Below are positions 7,385 through 11,235 of a stretch of DNA of 11,235 nt, in pieces (the first letter of the stretch is position 1; each line of letters opens with the position of its first letter). A program made the position numbers and the translations under genes. The notes below the pieces were generated by a model that did no database searches, had not been told where the DNA came from, and saw only the letters and a program-made list of their open reading frames with translations. Source of the DNA: Anaerolineaceae bacterium UBA5838 (GTDB lineage: Bacteria > Chloroflexota > Anaerolineae > Anaerolineales > Anaerolineaceae); assembly GCA_002432795.1 (NCBI GenBank), contig DJGU01000112.1:1-11235 (forward strand), written 5' to 3'.

Positions 7385-7411
7385 GACCCGCCTGGCGTTA
7401 GGCTGAAAACG

Positions 7412-7439
7412 CAAGGCCATCAATAAAAAGATGGCCTTG
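7412..7439 (+). promoter_or_regulatory. 10-bp perfect hairpin upstream of rpsL
   Basis: CAAGGCCATC (7412-7421) and GATGGCCTTG (7430-7439) form a perfect 10-bp stem with an A-rich 8-base loop, 43 bases before the rpsL start. No T-run follows on the plus strand. This is the likeliest site for post-transcriptional control, or for an RNase cut separating the rpoB and rpsL messages. Confidence 0.55.
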
Positions 7440-7482
7440 ATTAATGAGAAGATAGAGTAATTAGTAGCACGGAGGCAAAAAA

Positions 7483-7902
7483 GTGCCAACAATTAATCAA
7501 CTGGTTAGAAAAGGTCGCCAGACCAAAAGCCACAAAAGCAAGTCACCTGCCTTGCAATATACGCTCAATTCTGAGAAACAACGCCGCACCCGTCAACCGA
7601 AGGGTGCACCTCAGAAGCGCGGTGTTTGCACCATCGTCCGCACGATGACCCCCAAGAAACCGAATTCCGCCCTGCGGAAAATCGCTCGTGTGCGTCTCTC
7701 CAATGGTTTGGAAGTGACCGCATACATTCCCGGTGAAGGTCATCAGCTCCAGGAGCACAGTGTTGTGCTCGTACGTGGCGGCAGAGTGAAGGACTTGCCC
7801 GGTGTGCGTTATCACATCGTGCGCGGCACACTTGATACCACTGGTGTTGCAGACCGCAAACGCGCCCGTTCAAAATACGGCGCCAAACGCGCAGAGAGTT
7901 AG
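7483..7902 (+). CDS. rpsL: Ribosomal protein S12
   Basis: Decoding-centre protein of the 30S subunit. The 139 residues begin MPTINQLVRKGR and contain TPKKPNSALRK (56-66), PGEGHQLQEHSVVL (83-96) and GGRVKDLPGVRYHIVRG (99-115). The lysines that govern streptomycin response in E. coli (K43, K88) are present at 59 and 103, so no S12-based resistance is expected. The Asp that is beta-methylthiolated in E. coli is present at 104. A stretch at about 25-40 (QYTLNSEKQRRTRQPK) is 13-14 residues longer than E. coli (124 residues). I recall similar insertions in Chloroflexus-type S12 proteins. The start is GTG, with GGAGG 7 bases before. It opens the rpsL-rpsG-fusA-rpsJ series. Confidence 0.98.
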   Translation: MPTINQLVRKGRQTKSHKSKSPALQYTLNSEKQRRTRQPKGAPQKRGVCTIVRTMTPKKPNSALRKIARVRLSNGLEVTAYIPGEGHQLQEHSVVLVRGGRVKDLPGVRYHIVRGTLDTTGVADRKRARSKYGAKRAES

Positions 7903-7921
7903 TCAATTGCATATTGGGCTG

Positions 7922-7958
7922 TCTGCCTGCCACCATTAGGGTTGGTCGGTAAGGCAGA
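7922..7958 (+). promoter_or_regulatory. Stem-loop between rpsL and rpsG
   Basis: TCTGCCT (7922-7928) pairs with AGGCAGA (7952-7958) around a 23-base loop that can itself form a small CCA/TGG stem. It ends 12 bases before the rpsG ribosome-binding site. In E. coli the rpsL-rpsG gap is where S7 represses translation of the str operon. The position fits, but whether S7 binds here is inference. Confidence 0.4.
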
Positions 7959-7981
7959 TCTGGATTTATTGAGGAGCAATT

Positions 7982-8452
7982 ATGTCAAGAAGAATTAAAC
8001 CCGAAAAGCGAGAAATCAATCCGGATGCACGTTTTAATAACTTGCATATCCAGATGATGATCAACCGCATCATGCTCAACGGTAAGAAGAGCACTGTGAC
8101 TAGATTGGTTTATGATGCCATTGATCAAATCAGCCAGAAAACCGGCAAAGATGGTATCGAGGTTTTCGAGCAGGCGCTTAAAAACGCCAGCCCGATGATG
8201 GAAGTCCGCCCCCGTCGTGTTGGTGGCGCAACTTACCAGGTGCCGATGGAAGTCGCCCCGGAACGCCGCTTGACTCTGGCAATGCGATGGATCATCGCTG
8301 CCTCCAGGTCGCGGTCAGGCAAATCTTACTCTGAGAAGTTAGCCGGAGAATTGATGGATGCTGCTGAAAACCAGGGCGCATCAATCCGCCGCAAGGAAGA
8401 AGCACACAAGATGGCCGAAGCCAACCGTGCTTTCTCCCACTTCCGTATGTAA
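7982..8452 (+). CDS. rpsG: Ribosomal protein S7
   Basis: Primary 16S rRNA-binding protein of the 30S head that nucleates assembly of the 3' domain and contacts the E-site tRNA. The 156 residues are the family's usual length. Signature segments are FNNLHIQMMINRIMLNGKKS near the N-terminus, ALKNASPMMEVRPRRVGGATYQVP (two adjoining parts, about 65-88), and RWIIAASRSRSGKSY. The C-terminal helix ends RKEEAHKMAEANRAFSHFRM, the normal end. The ATG is preceded by GAGGAG with 5 bases between. It lies 79 bases after rpsL and 36 before fusA. Confidence 0.98.
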   Translation: MSRRIKPEKREINPDARFNNLHIQMMINRIMLNGKKSTVTRLVYDAIDQISQKTGKDGIEVFEQALKNASPMMEVRPRRVGGATYQVPMEVAPERRLTLAMRWIIAASRSRSGKSYSEKLAGELMDAAENQGASIRRKEEAHKMAEANRAFSHFRM

Positions 8453-8488
8453 ATAAGATTTGCACCTTAACTTATTATTGGCTTAACT

Positions 8489-10567
8489 ATGACCCAACAT
8501 CCGCTCGAACTATACCGCAATATCGGTGTGATTGCCCATATTGACGCCGGTAAGACAACAACTACCGAGCGGATTTTATTTTATGCCGGCAAGACTTATC
8601 GCCTTGGCAATGTTGATGACGGCACCACTGTCACTGACTGGATGCCCGAAGAACGCGAACGCGGCATCACCATCGTTTCCGCCGCTGTTACAGCGGAGTG
8701 GAAAGGCTACCGCATCAACCTGATTGACACTCCCGGTCACATCGATTTCACGGCAGAAGTGCAGCGCTCCCTGCGCGTGCTGGATGGCGGTGTGGTCGTG
8801 TTTGACTCGGTCCAGGGTGTGGAGCCGCAAAGCGAAACAGTTTGGCGCCAGGCTGACAAATATAGAGTCCCGCGCATTTGCTTTGCCAACAAAATGGATC
8901 GCACAGGGGCTTCTTATGAGCGCACTGTGGAGAGTATCCGCGAGCGCCTGGGTGCCAACGCGCTTGAAATGCAAATCCCGATTGGTCAGGAATCAGACTT
9001 CATAGGTTTTGTGAACCTGCTTGAGGAAAATGCCGTTACATTCTCTGATGAACTTGGCGTTGAGCCGAACATCATTGAAATCCCGGAAGAACTGCGCGAA
9101 CTGGCTGCGCAAAAGCGCGCTACTCTTGTGGAGCGCATCGCCGAGACTGACGACGACCTCACAATGAAATTCCTTGAAGGTGAAACCCTCAGCTTGACTG
9201 AACTCAAGAGCGCTCTGCGAGCGGCAGTGCTTGCAAACAAAGTAGCACCGGTCTTTTGCGGCAGCAGTCTGCGCAACAAAGGTGTTCAAGCCGTGCTCGA
9301 CGCGGTCATTGACTATTTACCTTCCCCGCTCGATATTCCCCCTGTGGATGCCACACTCATGCGCGATGGCAGCGAGGTTCAACGCCATGCGGATGAATCC
9401 GAGCCGCTTTCAGCACTGGTGTTCAAGATTGTCACGGACCCCTATATGGGTCGGCTGGCTTACATCCGGGTTTATTCGGGCAAAATCAAGCAAAATAGCA
9501 CAGTCTACAATGCCTCGAAAGATAAAAAAGAACGCGTTGGGCGTCTGCTGCGCATGTACGCTGACCGCCGCGAGGATATTGAAGAGCTGGGTGCGGGTGA
9601 TATTGGCGCGATCCTTGGTCTGAAATTTAGCTTCACTGGCGACACACTTTGCGATCCCACCAATCCGGTTCTGTTGGAAACCATCAGCTTCCCCAATCCA
9701 GTCATTTCGATTGCGATCGAGCCTAAAACCAAAGCCGACCAGGATAAAATGGCCGATTCGCTGATTAAGCTGGCGGAGGAAGATCCTACTTTCCAGATTC
9801 ACCAGGACGACGCAACCGGGCAGACCGTGATCTCCGGGATGGGCGAACTCCATCTGGATGTATTGGTTACCCGCCTCCTGCGTGAGTTCAAGGTGCAGGC
9901 GAATGTGGGCAAGCCCCGCGTGGCTTATCGAGAAGCGATCACCAAACCCATCACCAAATTCAGTTACCGCTATAGCAAACAAACAGGCGGTCACGGGCAG
10001 TTTGGTCATGTGGTCTTCGACCTTGAGCCGCTCGAAAATGGCTCTGGAGTCATCTTTGAGAACAAGATCCGTGGTGGAGCAATCCCGAAGGAATATATTA
10101 CGGCAATCGAAAAGGGTGTGCTGGATGCGGCTGAAAGCGGCCCTCTCGCAGGCTTCCCAATGACAGATTTCAAGGTCACTCTGGTCGATGGTTCTTACCA
10201 CGAGGTGGATTCGAGCGAAATGGCTTTCCGCACAACAGCTTTGCTGGCAGTGCGTGAGGCGACAGAAAAAGCTGCTCCGGTCATCCTGGAGCCGATTATG
10301 AAAGTCGAAATCACGGTGCCAGAAGAGTACACCGGCGACATTATCGGTCAGGTCAATGCCCGTGTGGGCAATATCCTGGGCATGGAAGATCGTTTTGGCA
10401 ACGCCAAAGCCCTGCATGCCGAAGTGCCCTTATCCGAGATGTTTGGCTATGCCACTGAACTGCGCTCAGCCACACAAGGCAGGGGAGTGTTCACCATGGA
10501 ATTCAAACACTACTCCCAGGTCTCAGACGCTTACATGAAGAAAATTCTCGGTCGCTATAACGCCTGA
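8489..10567 (+). CDS. fusA: Translation elongation factor G
   Basis: GTPase that drives translocation of tRNA and mRNA on the ribosome and, with RRF, ribosome recycling. The 692 residues hold all five G motifs: AHIDAGKT (16-23), RGIT (58-61), DTPGH (80-84) with the catalytic His, NKMD (134-137) and CGSS (257-260). Domain II follows from about 300. Domain III has GMGELHLDVL, domain IV has GGHGQFGHV and DGSYHEVDSSEMAF with the conserved tip His, and domain V has LEPIMKVEITVPEEYTGDI. All positions needed for function appear intact. The ATG fits the family N-terminus (PLELYRNIGVIAHID). Unusually, the 36 bases before it show no Shine-Dalgarno sequence. The tuf gene that often follows fusA is missing; rpsJ comes next after 61 bases. 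Confidence 0.98.
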   Translation: MTQHPLELYRNIGVIAHIDAGKTTTTERILFYAGKTYRLGNVDDGTTVTDWMPEERERGITIVSAAVTAEWKGYRINLIDTPGHIDFTAEVQRSLRVLDGGVVVFDSVQGVEPQSETVWRQADKYRVPRICFANKMDRTGASYERTVESIRERLGANALEMQIPIGQESDFIGFVNLLEENAVTFSDELGVEPNIIEIPEELRELAAQKRATLVERIAETDDDLTMKFLEGETLSLTELKSALRAAVLANKVAPVFCGSSLRNKGVQAVLDAVIDYLPSPLDIPPVDATLMRDGSEVQRHADESEPLSALVFKIVTDPYMGRLAYIRVYSGKIKQNSTVYNASKDKKERVGRLLRMYADRREDIEELGAGDIGAILGLKFSFTGDTLCDPTNPVLLETISFPNPVISIAIEPKTKADQDKMADSLIKLAEEDPTFQIHQDDATGQTVISGMGELHLDVLVTRLLREFKVQANVGKPRVAYREAITKPITKFSYRYSKQTGGHGQFGHVVFDLEPLENGSGVIFENKIRGGAIPKEYITAIEKGVLDAAESGPLAGFPMTDFKVTLVDGSYHEVDSSEMAFRTTALLAVREATEKAAPVILEPIMKVEITVPEEYTGDIIGQVNARVGNILGMEDRFGNAKALHAEVPLSEMFGYATELRSATQGRGVFTMEFKHYSQVSDAYMKKILGRYNA

Positions 10568-10584
10568 GTTAAACAAGACATTTC

Positions 10585-10602
10585 CAGGAGCTTATGCTCC
10601 TG
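10585..10602 (+). promoter_or_regulatory. Hairpin hiding an AGGAG between fusA and rpsJ
   Basis: CAGGAGC (10585-10591) and GCTCCTG (10596-10602) form a perfect 7-bp stem with a TTAT loop. The 5' arm contains AGGAG followed by an ATG at 10594, which opens a 21-codon frame ending at 10659 inside rpsJ in another frame. No T-run follows on the plus strand. The stem lies 26 bases before the rpsJ start. Confidence 0.5.
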
Positions 10603-10628
10603 AATGAAAAAACAGAAAAAGGTAGAAA

Positions 10629-10937
10629 ATGGCAAAACAAAAAATTAGAATTCGTTTGAAAGCATATGATCATCGCATCCTCGACCAATCCGCCAAGCGC
10701 ATTGTCGAGACCGCTGAGCGATCAGGCGCCAAGGTGGTAGGTCCTGTACCTCTGCCCACCCGCATTGAGAAATTCACCGTGCGCCGCTCAACTTTTATTG
10801 ACAAGGATTCTCAGGAACACTTTGAAATTCGCACCCACAATCGTCTGATCGACGTGCTGGAACCCGATTCAAAGACCATCGACATGCTCATGCGCCTCAG
10901 CCTCCCCGCTGGCGTAGATATTGAGATCAAGATTTAG
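10629..10937 (+). CDS. rpsJ: Ribosomal protein S10
   Basis: 30S head protein, also known as NusE, which joins antitermination complexes with NusB and couples the ribosome to NusG. The 102 residues are the normal length. The start is MAKQKIRIRLKAYDHRILDQ, followed by GPVPLPTRIEKFTV, FEIRTHNRLIDVLEP and a normal LPAGVDIEIKI end. The ribosome-binding site is weak (AAAGG, 6 bases before the ATG). It usually heads the S10 operon before rplC, but here the following 298 bases contain no rplC start. Confidence 0.98.
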   Translation: MAKQKIRIRLKAYDHRILDQSAKRIVETAERSGAKVVGPVPLPTRIEKFTVRRSTFIDKDSQEHFEIRTHNRLIDVLEPDSKTIDMLMRLSLPAGVDIEIKI

Positions 10938-10959
10938 TCTGATTTTTGCAGAACGGTTG

Positions 10960-10988
10960 TTTTGCCTTGTTGTGAAACGAGGGCAAAA
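10960..10988 (+). other. Hairpin after rpsJ
   Basis: TTTTGCC (10960-10966) pairs with GGCAAAA (10982-10988). The stem continues through one G-T pair and, past a bulged G, to GTT/AAC. No T-run follows, so it is not a canonical terminator. It starts 22 bases beyond the rpsJ stop and could stabilise the 3' end. Confidence 0.5.
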
Positions 10989-11015
10989 GAATCCTTAAAA
11001 CTTAGCCATTCCCGT

Positions 11016-11032
11016 CGGGCAGCACCTGCTCG
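11016..11032 (+). other. Compact GC-rich hairpin in the rpsJ tail
   Basis: CGGGCAG (11016-11022) pairs with CTGCTCG (11026-11032), with one G-T pair and a CAC loop. It sits between the other two hairpins and suggests that the segment folds as RNA. Confidence 0.4.
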
Positions 11033-11054
11033 TCTGGTCTTCATCTACCTTTCG

Positions 11055-11089
11055 CACGATGGTCGGCTTGCCCCCATCGTGTTTCGTTT
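11055..11089 (+). terminator. Probable terminator of the rpsL-rpsJ transcript
   Basis: CACGATGG (11055-11062) and CCATCGTG (11074-11081) form a perfect 8-bp stem with an 11-base loop, followed by TTTCGTTT. The T-run is interrupted, so strength is uncertain. It is the best candidate for ending transcription after rpsJ. Confidence 0.5.
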
Positions 11090-11235
11090 AAGGGGGTAAG
11101 TGTACGTGGGAATGTTTCAATACATTATATTTTAGCCAAAATATTGCCTTGCTTGTAGCGACACAGATGCGACAATCTTCTCCGGAGTTTCTCATTTTAG
11201 TGCCCTGAAAACAGCTTCCCAACGAGAGAATATTC

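Larger units (their letters stand above)
10938..11235. other. Structured, gene-free tail after rpsJ
   Basis: I find no gene here. The longest frame open to the right edge is a minus-strand stretch of about 48 codons without family character. No tRNA-like arm is visible. Three hairpins lie in a row: 10960-10988, 11016-11032 and 11055-11081. After about 11100 the sequence turns AT-rich. It includes TTATATTTTA near 11124-11133, which might hold a promoter for a gene beyond the window, but no convincing -35 accompanies it. Confidence 0.5.

Noticed and set aside
7384..7410. TTGACC as the -35 of an rpsL promoter
   Set aside because: No TATAAT-like hexamer occurs at 16-19 bases downstream.
7327..7482. 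Remnant of rpoC between rpoB and rpsL
   Set aside because: No frame in the 156 bases gives any beta-prime motif, and the sequence is dominated by hairpins.
9410..10417. Open frame of 335 codons on the minus strand
   Set aside because: It lies wholly inside fusA, a certain gene on the other strand. It has no ribosome-binding site or family features and reflects the codon bias of fusA.
10938..11235. tRNA or other standard RNA gene
   Set aside because: No cloverleaf, T-arm GTTCRA motif or CCA-type acceptor pairing could be found. The hairpins do not match a family I know.

Overview
The window looks like a chromosomal segment of a Chloroflexota bacterium, probably class Anaerolineae. This rests on the character of the RpoB, S12, S7, EF-G and S10 proteins, including an S12 with a 13-14 residue insertion that I recall from Chloroflexota and an RpoB with a long lineage-type insertion. 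The lineage is inferred from protein character, not from a search. No mobile element, CRISPR array, tRNA or rRNA is visible.

Left part (1 to about 3150): about 460 bases without a convincing gene, then a small sugar-acid uptake locus. A UlaA/SgaT-type PTS membrane permease (IIC) and a UlaB/SgaB-type IIB phosphocarrier lie on the minus strand and end in a very good Rho-independent terminator. A GntR/HutC-family regulator with a UTRA-type sensor domain is read divergently on the plus strand. The 323 bases between the IIB and regulator genes hold a sigma70-like promoter for the PTS genes, a -10 box for the regulator, an 11-bp tandem repeat and a GGTATA motif in both -10 regions. No IIA gene and no catabolic enzyme is present, so the system must be completed from elsewhere.

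Right part (about 3200 to 10937): a plus-strand transcription and translation cluster, rpoB - rpsL - rpsG - fusA - rpsJ. Two tandem sigma70-type promoters precede rpoB. In the textbook arrangement (rplJ-rplL-rpoB-rpoC, then rpsL-rpsG-fusA-tuf, then rpsJ-rplC) rpoB has ribosomal-protein neighbours upstream, rpoC lies between rpoB and rpsL, and tuf lies between fusA and rpsJ. Here rplJ/rplL, rpoC and tuf are all absent from those places. The rpoB-rpsL gap, where rpoC would sit, is only 156 bases but carries three consecutive strong hairpins. The rpsL-rpsG gap can form a stem-loop where the E. coli str operon has its S7 target.

Tail (10938 to 11235): rpsJ is followed by 298 bases with three hairpins and no recognisable gene. 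One hairpin is terminator-like, so the S10-operon partner rplC is not immediately adjacent.

The content is mostly housekeeping and I see no convincing novel multi-gene system. The points worth a second look are the gene-order breaks around rpoB, the RpoB insertion, the rifampicin-pocket substitutions, and the structured RNA between rpoB and rpsL and after rpsJ.
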